From NCBI RefSeq assembly GCF_011065895.1, contig NZ_JAALCR010000020.1, forward strand, positions 1 to 64,000: a DNA stretch of 64,000 nt. Direction: 5' to 3'. How positions within the stretch are numbered: the first letter of the stretch is position 1; each line of letters opens with the position of its first letter. The translations under genes were made by a program, and so were the position numbers. The stretch comes from Paludisphaera rhizosphaerae. GTDB taxonomy: Bacteria; Planctomycetota; Planctomycetia; Isosphaerales; Isosphaeraceae. Positions 33,569 to 40,888 of the stretch are shown in pieces. Under the pieces are notes generated by a model. The model had not been told where the DNA came from. It saw nothing but the letters and a program-made list of their open reading frames with translations, and ran no database searches.

Positions 33569-35163
33569 GCTTGCTCATGACGCCAGAACTCGGGCCTTCG
33601 ACGCTCACGCCTCGCCGCTATCAGATTGATGCGATCGACGCCGCACGCGGCTGTCTGAGAAAGGGCAGGTCCACGGTCATCATCCTACCGACAGGCACAG
33701 GCAAGACGGTGCTGTTCGCCTTGATGGTGCGAATGACGATCGAGCGTGGAGGCCGAGTTCTGGTCGTCGCGCATCGCTCTGAGTTGATCAGCCAAGCGGC
33801 CGACACCATCGAACGCGTCGGCGTCATTGCAGGCATTGAGAGGGCCGACAGCTACGCGCGTTCGGCCTTCGAGCCGCAGTGCGTCGTAGCCAGCGTTCAG
33901 ACGCTCAAGGGGAAGCGGCTCCAGTCGTGGGAACGGGATTACTTCGACCTGATCGTCATCGATGAAGCTCATCACGCGGTTGCCCCAAGCTACGAACGCA
34001 TCATCAACTGGTTCCACAAGGCGAAGCTGGTGGGCGTCACCGCGACGCCTGACAGGGCTGATGAAAGCCAGATCGCCGACGTGTTTGACAGCGTCGCCTA
34101 TGAGATGTCGATCTGGGATGCGATGACGGCTCCGGCTCCGGAAGGTCCTTATCTGTGCCCGTTGCGCGTCGTCAGGTGCGAGACTGAGATTGACCTGCGG
34201 TCGCTCAACTCCAGGGGCGGTGACTACAGCACGGCCGACCTGGAAGCGAAGATCAAGCCGCTGGTGGAGACGTTGGCCAACGGCATTCGCGAGAAGATCG
34301 GCGACCGGCAAACCATCGTCTTTACTCCCGACTGCGGCTCTGCGTCGGCGATGGCTACGGCGTTGTCGTCGATGGGGTTGAAAGCCGATTACGTCTGGGG
34401 AGACTCGGCCGATCGCGAAACCAAGGTGAGGGCGTACAAGGACGGCGATATCCAGGTTCTCGCCAACTGCATGCTCTTTACCGAGGGCTTCGACGCACCG
34501 GCGACGTCGGCGATTGGGCTGTGTCGGCCGACGAAGTCTCGGGCTCTTTACAGCCAGATGGTGGGCAGGGGCACGCGGCTGTCGCCGAACACGGGCAAGA
34601 CCGATTGCCTGCTGATCGACTTCGCATGGTTGACGTCGAGCCATGATCTCGTGCGACCGGCCGACCTGTTCGACAGAACGGATGCGAAGCCGGAAACGCT
34701 CGACGTCATGAATGAGATGCTGGCTGAGGCAGACGGCGACAAGCCGATCGACCTTGTCGAAGCCGCGAAGCGTGCCGAAGCCGAAGCGACTCGGCGTGAG
34801 GCCATACGCGTCAAGGCGAAGGCTCGGGAATCGCGGCTCAAGTGGGTGAGCTACGATGCGTCGAGTGCGGCGGAAGCTCTGGGCGTCGTCCTGCGGGGAA
34901 GCAACAACGCCGTGCATGATCCGGCTACAGCTGGACAGACTGCGGCGCTGACGAAGTTCGGAGTCGCCGACGCCGACAAGCTGAGTCGTCGGCGTGCAAC
35001 GAAGATGCTCGACGTCATGATCGGCCGGGCACAAGCTGGCCTCGCATCCATGAAGCAAGTTTCGTGGATGATTGCCAAGGGCATGGAGCCGGCGACGGCT
35101 CGACGCATGACGCGGGCAGAGGCGTCGGAGTTTCTGGACCACGCGTTCCATCGCAACGCCTAG
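33565..35163 (+). CDS. Superfamily II DEAD/DEAH-box helicase
   Basis: The protein has 532 residues from ATG 33565 (ATGA overlap with the ParB-like gene). All helicase motifs are visible: LTPRRYQIDAIDAARGCLRK (Q-type), IILPTGTGKTVLFALM (Walker A, residues about 38-45), LVVAHRSELISQ (Ia), DLIVIDEAHHAVA (Walker B), KLVGVTATPDRADE (III), TIVFTPDCGSA (IV), LANCMLFTEGFDAPATSAIG (V) and YSQMVGRGTRLSP (VI). The C-terminal 150 residues are helical. It is likely the replicative or recombination helicase working with the prim-pol and Rad52-like proteins. Confidence 0.92.
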   Translation: MSLLMTPELGPSTLTPRRYQIDAIDAARGCLRKGRSTVIILPTGTGKTVLFALMVRMTIERGGRVLVVAHRSELISQAADTIERVGVIAGIERADSYARSAFEPQCVVASVQTLKGKRLQSWERDYFDLIVIDEAHHAVAPSYERIINWFHKAKLVGVTATPDRADESQIADVFDSVAYEMSIWDAMTAPAPEGPYLCPLRVVRCETEIDLRSLNSRGGDYSTADLEAKIKPLVETLANGIREKIGDRQTIVFTPDCGSASAMATALSSMGLKADYVWGDSADRETKVRAYKDGDIQVLANCMLFTEGFDAPATSAIGLCRPTKSRALYSQMVGRGTRLSPNTGKTDCLLIDFAWLTSSHDLVRPADLFDRTDAKPETLDVMNEMLAEADGDKPIDLVEAAKRAEAEATRREAIRVKAKARESRLKWVSYDASSAAEALGVVLRGSNNAVHDPATAGQTAALTKFGVADADKLSRRRATKMLDVMIGRAQAGLASMKQVSWMIAKGMEPATARRMTRAEASEFLDHAFHRNA

Positions 35164-35174
35164 CGTTGGCCTGT

Positions 35175-35193
35175 GGTGTAAACCTGGATTCGA
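35175..35193. promoter_or_regulatory. GGTGTAAACC motif, copy 3
   Basis: GGTGTAAACCTGGATTCGAG starts 11 bases after the helicase stop codon and directly precedes the first hairpin of the structured non-coding region. If it is a promoter, its transcript is that RNA. Confidence 0.45.
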
Positions 35194-35201
35194 GTATGTA
35201 T

Positions 35202-35470
35202 CCCCGGGCTCGCGACGCATGACGTCGCGGGTGCCGGGGCTTTGGGCGTTAGAGGGCAGTTACGGGTTCCCATGCTTATGCGTGGGCGTTTGTCCCGGCT
35301 TGACGCATCAATGCCGGGTGATCCTTCCCAAGCGAGAGCTACGAAGGCGGGCACGGGGTTATAACCTCCCCTAGTGACGCGAGGCAACGCAAGCGGGGTT
35401 GCCGAGTCCGAGAGACGAAAACGCCACCCCTACGGGGGTTTCCGGGCAACGGGTGGGTAGTCGATCCCAC
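35202..35470. ncRNA. Candidate structured non-coding RNA (serial hairpins)
   Basis: The 560-base interval 35164-35724 has no coding frame but contains a chain of stems. CCCCGG/CCGGGG (35202-35239) encloses CGCGACG/CGTCGCG; CCCATGC/GCGTGGG with loop TTAT is at 35269-35286; CCCGGC-TTGA/TCAA-GCCGGG is at 35294-35318; GGGG/CCCC is at 35355-35371; GGCAAC/GTTGCC (35383-35403) competes with GTTGCC/GGGCAAC closing at 35450 around CCCC-TAC-GGGG (35427-35437); GTGGG/CCCAC is at 35453-35470. It lies between copies 3 and 4 of the recurring motif. Strand is uncertain, plus favoured by context; I match it to no known RNA family. The remainder, 35471-35666, shows nothing clear. Confidence 0.55.
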
Positions 35471-35667
35471 AAAGCGGCCTACGTCCCGGTCACACAGCGA
35501 TGACGACTGAATGAAAAGGCGTGTATAAGTCGATCGGTAGCGTCTGAAAAGCCTTACGAACCCATAACACTAGCGCAGGAGCCTGGATCGAATACAGATC
35601 GCGGGGGAAGGCCGGGGTATGCGCTGCGAAATTCTTGATCATTTTGTGGAGCGACCTATTGCGTACA

Positions 35668-35685
35668 GGTATAAACCTGGAGTAG
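35668..35685. promoter_or_regulatory. GGTATAAACC motif, copy 4
   Basis: AGGTATAAACCTGGAGTAG ends about 40 bases before the gene starting at 35725, the position expected for its promoter or operator. Confidence 0.5.
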
Positions 35686-35724
35686 TATCCACGACGTTGA
35701 GACGCGGAAGCGGAGGGCTGGGCG

Positions 35725-36237
35725 ATGATCGACGGCGGCAAGCGGGTGAGCATCGCGATCGAGGGCGTCGGGCCGCTCGTGATGAACGTGGTTCGCGACC
35801 AATGGGATTGGGTGGACGGACGCCTCGTGCGGACGTCGCTCCCGACTTCGGAGCGTGACCTTGCGAGGCTACGGATCTCGCGCGACGAGTACGGGCGTCC
35901 GGCTCTCCGATGGTCGCATCTGCTGTGGCTGATCGCTGGGCGACCGTGCCGGTTTGTCTCGTCGTCTGCTCGCTACGAGATGGGGCTAGACGTCGAACGC
36001 GGCGGCCTCGCGATCGAGGGCGAGTGGGAGCCGCTCCGTCGTACGACGTCGCTATTCGGCGTCCGTAGTGAGGAAGTCGTCGCCGTGTTCCCGACGTGGA
36101 AGGCGTCCGGCGTGCTGGTGTTCGAGGCGAGACTGTGGCGTGAGGACGAACTTCGGGGCCGAGTCGAAGCCGCCGGTCTCGGCATGTACGAAGTCGTCGC
36201 GTGGGAGCCTCTGTGCGAAGCCGTGGGGGCTCTCTGA
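35725..36237 (+). CDS. Hypothetical protein, first gene of the accessory operon
   Basis: The protein has 170 residues, start ATG 35725. It is charged with alternating strand- and helix-like segments (SIAIEGVGPLVMNVVRD, LVFEARLWREDELRGR), without membrane helices or recognised motifs. It overlaps the next gene (TGATG) and starts a run of five coupled genes ending with the DNA methyltransferase. Function unknown. Confidence 0.6.
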   Translation: MIDGGKRVSIAIEGVGPLVMNVVRDQWDWVDGRLVRTSLPTSERDLARLRISRDEYGRPALRWSHLLWLIAGRPCRFVSSSARYEMGLDVERGGLAIEGEWEPLRRTTSLFGVRSEEVVAVFPTWKASGVLVFEARLWREDELRGRVEAAGLGMYEVVAWEPLCEAVGAL

Positions 36238-36782
36238 TGCAAGTCCAAAACACCGCCGACGCGGCGACGACGCCGTATGAGCCGTCTGAGACGACGACGC
36301 GGGCTCTTAAAGCCTACCGCCGGTCTCGCTGGCGTCGGCCGTCGCCGACGAAGTGTAAACCGTTCGTCTGCCGTCCCCGAAGGTCGACGCGGTGCGAACC
36401 CCAACATGAAGTTCACGCCGTCGAGATGATCGGCGATCGGTTCCTCACCGGCGACGCGGTGTATGCGGCGTACCTGGGCATCAGATGGGAACGATCGGAA
36501 GTCGGCGTCACGCACAGAGAGCATGTGGACGGGGATAGCCGAAGCCGCGACGCCGAGCGCTTCGGGCCTGTTGTGCCTGGCACGTTCCTCTATGCGTTCG
36601 CAGAGGCTGTGTTTGAGGCGTTCGACGTTGGGCAGCGACTCAGCGTTGCGGACGCGGCTAGGGCTGCCGGCGTTTCGGAGTCGCCGGCTTATCAAGCCAT
36701 CAGCGAACTCTCGGCGTTGGGCATGTGGCCGTACCGCAAGGCAAGGTCGCGTAAGGCGGCATTGGAAGCCGTAGGGGGATGA
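36237..36782 (+). CDS. Hypothetical protein with C-terminal winged-helix-like segment
   Basis: The protein has 181 residues from ATG 36237. The N-terminal third is Arg-rich with cysteines (KCKPFVCRPRRSTRCEP). The C-terminal part looks like a helix-turn-helix: LSVADAARAAGVSESPAYQA, ISELSALGMWPYRKARSR (about residues 130-175), so DNA binding is plausible. It is coupled to the 26-residue peptide gene downstream (ATGA). Confidence 0.55.
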   Translation: MQVQNTADAATTPYEPSETTTRALKAYRRSRWRRPSPTKCKPFVCRPRRSTRCEPQHEVHAVEMIGDRFLTGDAVYAAYLGIRWERSEVGVTHREHVDGDSRSRDAERFGPVVPGTFLYAFAEAVFEAFDVGQRLSVADAARAAGVSESPAYQAISELSALGMWPYRKARSRKAALEAVGG

Positions 36783-36859
36783 ACGTGGGTGATTGGGCGT
36801 GGGCTGCGGCATGGTTCGCGGCTGTTATCTGGGCAGCAAGACGAGAGGATAAGCGATGA
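36779..36859 (+). CDS. 26-residue membrane peptide
   Basis: ATG 36779 overlaps the preceding stop (ATGA) and its own TGA overlaps the ATG of the pentapeptide-repeat gene (ATGA). The peptide is one tryptophan-rich hydrophobic helix, [15 protein letters not shown], with a basic end RREDKR. Double coupling argues it is translated. A membrane-active or leader role is possible but unproven. Confidence 0.5.
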   Translation: MNVGDWAWAAAWFAAVIWAARREDKR

Positions 36860-37413
36860 GCAAGATCGTGAGCCGGTGGGATGCGTCGAAGGTTCTTTTC
36901 GAGGTCGACGGCGACATTCGGGCTACCGTCATTGCGGCGGTTGCTGCCGGGGCCAACCTCGACGGGGCCAACCTCGACGGGGCCAACCTCTACGGGGCCA
37001 ACCTCGTCGGGGCCAGGCTCGACGGGGCCAACCTCGTCGGGGCCAACCTCGACGGGGCCAACCTCTACGGGGCCAACCTCGTCGGGGCCAACCTCGTCGG
37101 GGCCAACCTCGTCGGGGCCAGGCTCGACGGGGCCAGGCTCGTCGGGGCCAAGGTTTCGTGGAATTCCCACGCGATGCTTTCGGAGATTCTCCGGCGGGCT
37201 GCTGGCGAAGATGTGGAGAAGCTCAAGGTTGCCGGTTTCATCGCGATTCAGCGGTCGTGGTGTTGGGATGACTTCCTTGAGGCTGGAGACCCATCCGCGT
37301 CTTGGGCTCTCGCCGAACTGGCGAAGTGGATTCAGCCGGACGACGATCATCCGGAATGCCTCGATGACTACGTCGAGAAACACGAGCCGGCTGCTGTCGA
37401 GTCGTCGGCGTGA
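36856..37413 (+). CDS. Pentapeptide-repeat protein
   Basis: The protein has 185 residues. Residues about 31-97 are an unbroken run of about 14 A(N/R)L(D/V/Y)G pentapeptides, which fold as a right-handed quadrilateral beta-helix of about 3.5 coils. The flanking N-terminal 30 residues ([20 protein letters not shown]) and the C-terminal 85 residues (helical and acidic) are not repetitive. Some family members mimic DNA and inhibit gyrase; others have no known role. At DNA level the repeat is nearly perfect in 15-bp units (36949-37150), suggesting recent expansion. Confidence 0.88.
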   Translation: MSKIVSRWDASKVLFEVDGDIRATVIAAVAAGANLDGANLDGANLYGANLVGARLDGANLVGANLDGANLYGANLVGANLVGANLVGARLDGARLVGAKVSWNSHAMLSEILRRAAGEDVEKLKVAGFIAIQRSWCWDDFLEAGDPSASWALAELAKWIQPDDDHPECLDDYVEKHEPAAVESSA

Positions 37414-37634
37414 TCGACTGGAGGCCACCGGACACTAAGCGAGGGTGGGAGGCAGACGGATCATGGACCGACCCCGACGCCCCCACCCTTGTCCGGGACG
37501 CGGTAGACGAGATACGGAGGTCACGCAATTTCTTCGCAGGGTCTCCGACCGTCGAGCACTGGCGAGAGCAACAGGCGGATGCGGCGAAGTCGAACCGGGT
37601 GGCGTTCTCAGGGAAGCATAAGGCGAAGCGATGA
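37410..37634 (+). CDS. Small hypothetical protein
   Basis: The protein has 74 residues, coupled by ATGA to genes on both sides. It is tryptophan- and charge-rich ([19 protein letters not shown]), helical in the middle ([16 protein letters not shown]), with a basic end (FSGKHKAKR). No family recognised; placed directly before the methyltransferase. Confidence 0.5.
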   Translation: MIDWRPPDTKRGWEADGSWTDPDAPTLVRDAVDEIRRSRNFFAGSPTVEHWREQQADAAKSNRVAFSGKHKAKR

Positions 37635-38716
37635 GGAACGACACAGAGCGTGAGATCGGGCCGGCGGCTCACGTGCCGTTGCCTGGGCAGACGACGTTTC
37701 TCGGATCTCACCTATTCGCTAGGGCCGATGCGTTGCATCTGCCGTTGCCAGACGCCAGCGTTGATCTGGTGTTGGGTTCGCCTCCGTACGTCGACGCTCG
37801 GCTCTATCTGGAGGACGGTAAGGATCTGGGCATCGCTCGCGATCAATACCAGTGGGTGGCGTGGATGCTCGACATAACGCGAGAGGCGTTGCGAGTCACG
37901 CGAGGGGCTGTGATCTGGGTGTGTGCCGGCAAGACGGAGGATCGCAATTACTGGCCGGCGTGCGAGGGGCTGCTGTGGGAGGCTCATAAGGCCGGAATCC
38001 TCAGCGAGACGCCGGTTTACTGGCATCGCAACGGCGTACCCGGCAGCGGCGGCAGCCAGTGGTTCAGGAAGGACGTTGAATACTGTCTGGCGTTCAAGCG
38101 GACTGAGGTCCTCGCGTGGAGCGACAACACGGCATGTGGCCACGCTCCGAAGTGGGCCAGCGGCGGCGAGTGCTCAAACCGGCTGTCGGACGGGAGCCGG
38201 CGTAACCAGTGGGGAGGATCGGCGAACTCGGGCCGGAGCCGTCGCCGAAACGGCTCACGCCAGACGCCTGGGCGACCCTCGCACCGGATCCCGACGCCTG
38301 GGTACGCGTCTCCGGATATCTCCAATCCTGGGAACGCCGTCGTTACCGCTGAAGACGCGTTCAACGCCGAGCGTGAGGCTGTCTCATCGTTCGTGCGGAC
38401 GCTGACGGGCGGCGGGCACATGGGCCACGCTATTGCCCATGAGAATGAAGCTCCGTTTCCGGAGGACCTGGCTGAGTTCTTCCTGCGGAGCCTGTGCCCG
38501 CCGAATGGGCTTGTGCTCGATCCGTTCAGCGGCTCGGGAACGACGGTTGCAGTCGCTGAGCGGCTAGACAGGCGCGGCATCGGGCTGGACCTTCGGATGA
38601 GTCAATGCCGGCTGGGGACGGTTCGTGTGGAGCGACCGCACAAGCCGGTGGTCAAGGCGTCGAAAGCCGACGCCGAACCACGGCCGTTGTTCAGCCAATT
38701 AGGGGACGTGGTGTAA
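37631..38716 (+). CDS. Site-specific DNA methyltransferase (N4/N6, beta-type order)
   Basis: The protein has 361 residues. Catalytic motif IV is SPPYVDARLYLEDG near residue 51 and the AdoMet-binding motif I, VLDPFSGSGTTVAVAERLD with RRGIGLDL, is near residue 295. This order (catalytic before AdoMet site) is typical of beta-class N4-cytosine or N6-adenine methyltransferases. The middle (about 150-230) is the presumed target-recognition region, Ser/Arg/Gly-rich. No restriction enzyme is adjacent, so it is an orphan likely protecting phage DNA. The TAA stop lies inside motif copy 5. Confidence 0.9.
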   Translation: MRNDTEREIGPAAHVPLPGQTTFLGSHLFARADALHLPLPDASVDLVLGSPPYVDARLYLEDGKDLGIARDQYQWVAWMLDITREALRVTRGAVIWVCAGKTEDRNYWPACEGLLWEAHKAGILSETPVYWHRNGVPGSGGSQWFRKDVEYCLAFKRTEVLAWSDNTACGHAPKWASGGECSNRLSDGSRRNQWGGSANSGRSRRRNGSRQTPGRPSHRIPTPGYASPDISNPGNAVVTAEDAFNAEREAVSSFVRTLTGGGHMGHAIAHENEAPFPEDLAEFFLRSLCPPNGLVLDPFSGSGTTVAVAERLDRRGIGLDLRMSQCRLGTVRVERPHKPVVKASKADAEPRPLFSQLGDVV

Positions 38717-38730
38717 ACCTGGAGTCGTAT
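38710..38730. promoter_or_regulatory. GGTGTAAACC motif, copy 5, upstream of csrA
   Basis: GGTGTAAACCTGGAGTCGTA overlaps the methyltransferase stop and ends 16 bases before the csrA ATG, followed by TATATAGG and an AGGAGG ribosome site. This copy best matches the consensus GGTRTAAACCTGGANTCG. Confidence 0.5.
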
Positions 38731-38745
38731 ATAGGAGGTCTGTCG

Positions 38746-38994
38746 ATGCTGGTGCTGAGTCGAAACGTGGGCGAGTGGTTCGTGATGGAGCTTGAAGACG
38801 GCAGACGCATCAACATCTACGTTGCGGCTGCCGATCGCGGCAAGGCTCGAATCGGGTTTGAGGCTCCGCAGTCCATCACCATCCACCGATTCGAGGTTAT
38901 GCAGGCGGTGGACGAAGAACGCGAGCGTGCGGCTGCGGCTTTAGCCGAGTCGCGGAACACGAAGGCACTCGGGAGCAAAGGGGGGCGTCGATGA
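38746..38994 (+). CDS. csrA: CsrA-family RNA-binding regulator (phage-encoded)
   Basis: The protein has 82 residues. The family core is clear: MLVLSRNVGEWFVMELEDG at the start, then INIYVAAADRGKARIGFEAP and ITIHRFEVMQAVDEE. The N-terminal LSR strand and the late arginine-containing strand (HRFEV in place of the usual RxE arrangement) form the two RNA-binding edges; the binding arginine is present. The C-terminal 30 residues are an Ala/Arg helix and GSKGGRR tail. The ATG is 7 bases from AGGAGG. CsrA binds GGA-containing leaders; a phage copy could redirect host or phage translation. Confidence 0.88.
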   Translation: MLVLSRNVGEWFVMELEDGRRINIYVAAADRGKARIGFEAPQSITIHRFEVMQAVDEERERAAAALAESRNTKALGSKGGRR

Positions 38995-39560
38995 CGTTTC
39001 GACAGAGTGTGCTGTGTCTGTGTCTGGTTGCCGGCTGCTTGATGGTGCGGATGACGTACAAGGCTCTGCGATCGGCGGAGGAAGCTGGGGAGCGTGCCCG
39101 CGTCGAGATGATGACGCAACCGGCTGAGATGTGGTGGTGTCGGCTCAACGGCGTGCGTACGCGGATCTTCGGCGTCGTGGACCCCTACGGAAACAAGTCG
39201 TGGTCCATGGACGCACAGACGGTCGACGTGCCTCCCGTCTGTGATTCGCCGTTCGCGTGCAGCGTGCTGCGTGAGGGCGAACGCCTCCCGTTCTCCGGAC
39301 GCTGGGGATGGGTGACTTTCAACGGCGTCAAGCGTCAGGTTTACGGCCGGATCGTCAACGGCCGCTTTACGTGGGACTGGCATCATCAACGCGTCGTGGG
39401 GTGGGAGTATGGACCCGAAGATCCTCAAGGCGATCCCGGAATCGGAGGTTCAAGCAAATTGCCGGGCGTACCTGGAAGCTCACGGCTGCCGAGTCGAACG
39501 CCGGAACACGGGCATGATGTTGCTCACGGACGAGAACACGGGAAAGACCCGGCGATTTAA
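38991..39560 (+). CDS. Candidate lipoprotein, paralogue of the 44472 membrane protein
   Basis: Coupled to csrA by ATGA. The N-terminus has a lipobox-type signal (SVLCLCLVAGCLMV: VAGC, Cys about 16). The body contains two similar beta motifs, MWWCRLNGVRTRIFGVVDPY and WVTFNGVKRQVYGRIVNGRF with WDWHHQ, matching KINGATAHVVGWVHADGSFN in the protein at 44472-45221. The last 50 codons overlap the nuclease gene at 39409 in another frame; that Gly/Pro/Arg-rich tail may be a by-product. Envelope lipoproteins of prophages often block superinfection; that role is inferred only. Confidence 0.6.
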   Translation: MTFRQSVLCLCLVAGCLMVRMTYKALRSAEEAGERARVEMMTQPAEMWWCRLNGVRTRIFGVVDPYGNKSWSMDAQTVDVPPVCDSPFACSVLREGERLPFSGRWGWVTFNGVKRQVYGRIVNGRFTWDWHHQRVVGWEYGPEDPQGDPGIGGSSKLPGVPGSSRLPSRTPEHGHDVAHGREHGKDPAI

Positions 39561-39891
39561 GGCCGGGGAGGAAGGGGCTGCGGACCTGTTCGGCGTCTTC
39601 CCCAACGGTCGACACTTTGAGCTTGAGATCAAGCGATACGGCAAGCGGCCAAGGCTTGAACAGGTTCGATGGCTCCGCGACGCGAACCGCTGGGCACCGG
39701 CGTTCTGGGTCGACGAGGTCAAGGCTTTGGAGCGGATCTTTCCGGAGTTGCTTGCCGGCGGCGTCGTTGAGTATCTGCCTGACGAGTGGATGTTCAGCGT
39801 CGAGTACAAGCTGCCGGACGGATCGACGTATCGCGATTTGATCCGGGAGAGGGGCGGCGACTTCGACATTGACGTTTCCAGGGTGAGGTAG
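39409..39891 (+). CDS. VRR-NUC / PD-(D/E)XK nuclease-like protein
   Basis: The protein has 160 residues. Order of motifs: ESEVQANCRAYLEAHGCRVE (helix with first acidic residue), RRNTGMMLLTDENTGKTRRF, EEGAADLFGVFPNGRHFELE (catalytic D, then E-x-K in ELEIKRYGKRP) and QVRWLRDANRWAPAFWVDEV. This is the VRR-NUC fold found in phage Holliday-junction resolvases and repair nucleases. It starts inside the 3' part of the lipoprotein gene. Confidence 0.85.
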   Translation: MDPKILKAIPESEVQANCRAYLEAHGCRVERRNTGMMLLTDENTGKTRRFKAGEEGAADLFGVFPNGRHFELEIKRYGKRPRLEQVRWLRDANRWAPAFWVDEVKALERIFPELLAGGVVEYLPDEWMFSVEYKLPDGSTYRDLIRERGGDFDIDVSRVR

Positions 39892-39895
39892 CGAC

Positions 39896-40195
39896 ATGGC
39901 GTACAAGCCAGGCAAGCGGTCGGGATGGGGTCGGATTGCCGACGAGCGGGTTCATCAGCTCGATATCGGTTACGACGCCTGCGGCGACGATCGGTACACG
40001 TGCGACGAGTTGGTGCGGGCGGCAGACTGCTATCTGAACGCGGAAGGGCCAGACGCTCCCATGCCCGGTTCATGGCCGTGGTCATGGGAGACGTGGAACC
40101 CGCAGGATCGAATCAGCAACTTGGCCAGGGCCGGGGCCTTGATCGCTGCTGAGATCGACCGGCGGCAACGGGCCGAGCCTGAAGGCAGTGAATAG
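39896..40195 (+). CDS. Conserved small phage protein
   Basis: The protein has 99 residues. It matches a widespread phage small-protein pattern: DELVRAADCYLNAEGP near residue 40, SWPWSWETWNPQDRISNLAR, and AGALIAAEIDRRQR at the end. Function of the pattern is not established to my knowledge. It begins 4 bases after the nuclease stop. Confidence 0.6.
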   Translation: MAYKPGKRSGWGRIADERVHQLDIGYDACGDDRYTCDELVRAADCYLNAEGPDAPMPGSWPWSWETWNPQDRISNLARAGALIAAEIDRRQRAEPEGSE

Positions 40196-40208
40196 GGGAG
40201 ATGGCGGC

Positions 40209-40496
40209 ATGGCGACGACTTACGAGGTGCATGTGGCGATGTCGGATGGCCAGTCGATCCGACATCGCTATACCGAGGAACGCAAGGCGGCTGCGGCGTT
40301 GATGACGTTCCTCAACGCCGGGTTTGTGGCGGAAGCCTATTCCGTGGAACGCACGCTCTTGGTTCCGTTCAAGAGCTATACATGCGACGTTGCGTTGGTG
40401 CCGTGGACGCCGGGGTTGGCTTTCGCTGGGGAAGGGGGGAGAGATGGCGACGGTTCCCGGATTGGCGATCCTGCCGTGTCCCAACCCGGACTGTAG
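40209..40496 (+). CDS. Small hypothetical protein
   Basis: The protein has 95 residues from ATG 40209, behind GGGGAG. Sequence: ATTYEVHVAMSDGQSIRHRY, then a helix with EERKAAAALMTFLNAGFVAE and strands (TLLVPFKSYTCDVALVPW). The last 17 residues overlap the zinc-ribbon gene at 40444. No family recognised. Confidence 0.5.
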   Translation: MATTYEVHVAMSDGQSIRHRYTEERKAAAALMTFLNAGFVAEAYSVERTLLVPFKSYTCDVALVPWTPGLAFAGEGGRDGDGSRIGDPAVSQPGL

Positions 40497-40665
40497 GCAC
40501 TGGCGATGCCGGGTTCGCGGGCTCGCGTTCTATGAGATGTGGGCGCGGTGCGGCAGATGCGGAATGGAAGGGCCGCATTGCCATGGAGACGAGGCGACGC
40601 CTAGGCATGCGGCTTCCGCGTGGAATCGGCTTCCACGCAACCCGTCGCCGGGCGACTTACTCTGA
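40444..40665 (+). CDS. Lar-like zinc-ribbon protein (restriction alleviation family)
   Basis: The protein has 73 residues. Two cysteine pairs, LPCPNPDCRHW and YEMWARCGRCGMEGPHCHG, are followed by EATPRHAASAWNRLPRN. The CxxxxC...CxxC and the final A-x-x-A-W-N-R motif are those of phage Lar/restriction-alleviation and related zinc-ribbon proteins, which can relieve host type I restriction. Start ATG 40444 follows GGGGGAG. With the orphan methyltransferase it would form an anti-restriction set; the activity is inferred from family resemblance. Confidence 0.7.
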   Translation: MATVPGLAILPCPNPDCRHWRCRVRGLAFYEMWARCGRCGMEGPHCHGDEATPRHAASAWNRLPRNPSPGDLL

Positions 40666-40678
40666 AAGGCGGTGACTC

Positions 40679-40888
40679 GTGCTGGTGTGGTTCTACCTCG
40701 CGATGGTGTCGGGCTCGATGGCTCTGGGCTACGATCCTGCGGCCGTGTTTGGTGCGGCCGGTCTCGCGGCCGGCGTGCAATTCATGATGCTGTTCGGGCA
40801 CTGGTACTTTGTCGGGCCTCCCACGACCTGGGACGACGGCGACCGCTGGGAGCTTGGGCCGGGGGAGGGGGTGGGCAATGGCCAGTGA
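40679..40888 (+). CDS. Small membrane protein
   Basis: The protein has 69 residues starting at GTG 40679. Two hydrophobic segments (LVWFYLAMVSGSMALGYDPA, VFGAAGLAAGVQFMMLFGHW) and a polar tail (PPTTWDDGDRWELG). It overlaps the nuclease gene at 40878 by 11 bases. Function unknown; a holin is not indicated because no lysis genes are near. Confidence 0.45.
   Translation: MLVWFYLAMVSGSMALGYDPAAVFGAAGLAAGVQFMMLFGHWYFVGPPTTWDDGDRWELGPGEGVGNGQ

Noticed and set aside
33685-35220. A 511-codon leftward frame opposite the helicase
   Set aside because: All helicase motifs lie on the plus strand in order.
36949-37150. Regular repeats that could look like a CRISPR array
   Set aside because: The unit is only 15 bp with no spacers and encodes pentapeptide repeats in frame.
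38991-39560. The last 50 codons of the candidate lipoprotein as a functional domain
   Set aside because: They overlap the nuclease gene in another frame and have random-frame composition, so the true protein may end functionally near 39410.
40679-40888. The small two-helix membrane protein as a holin
   Set aside because: No lysin or spanin is near, and the tail module, where lysis genes usually lie, is elsewhere.
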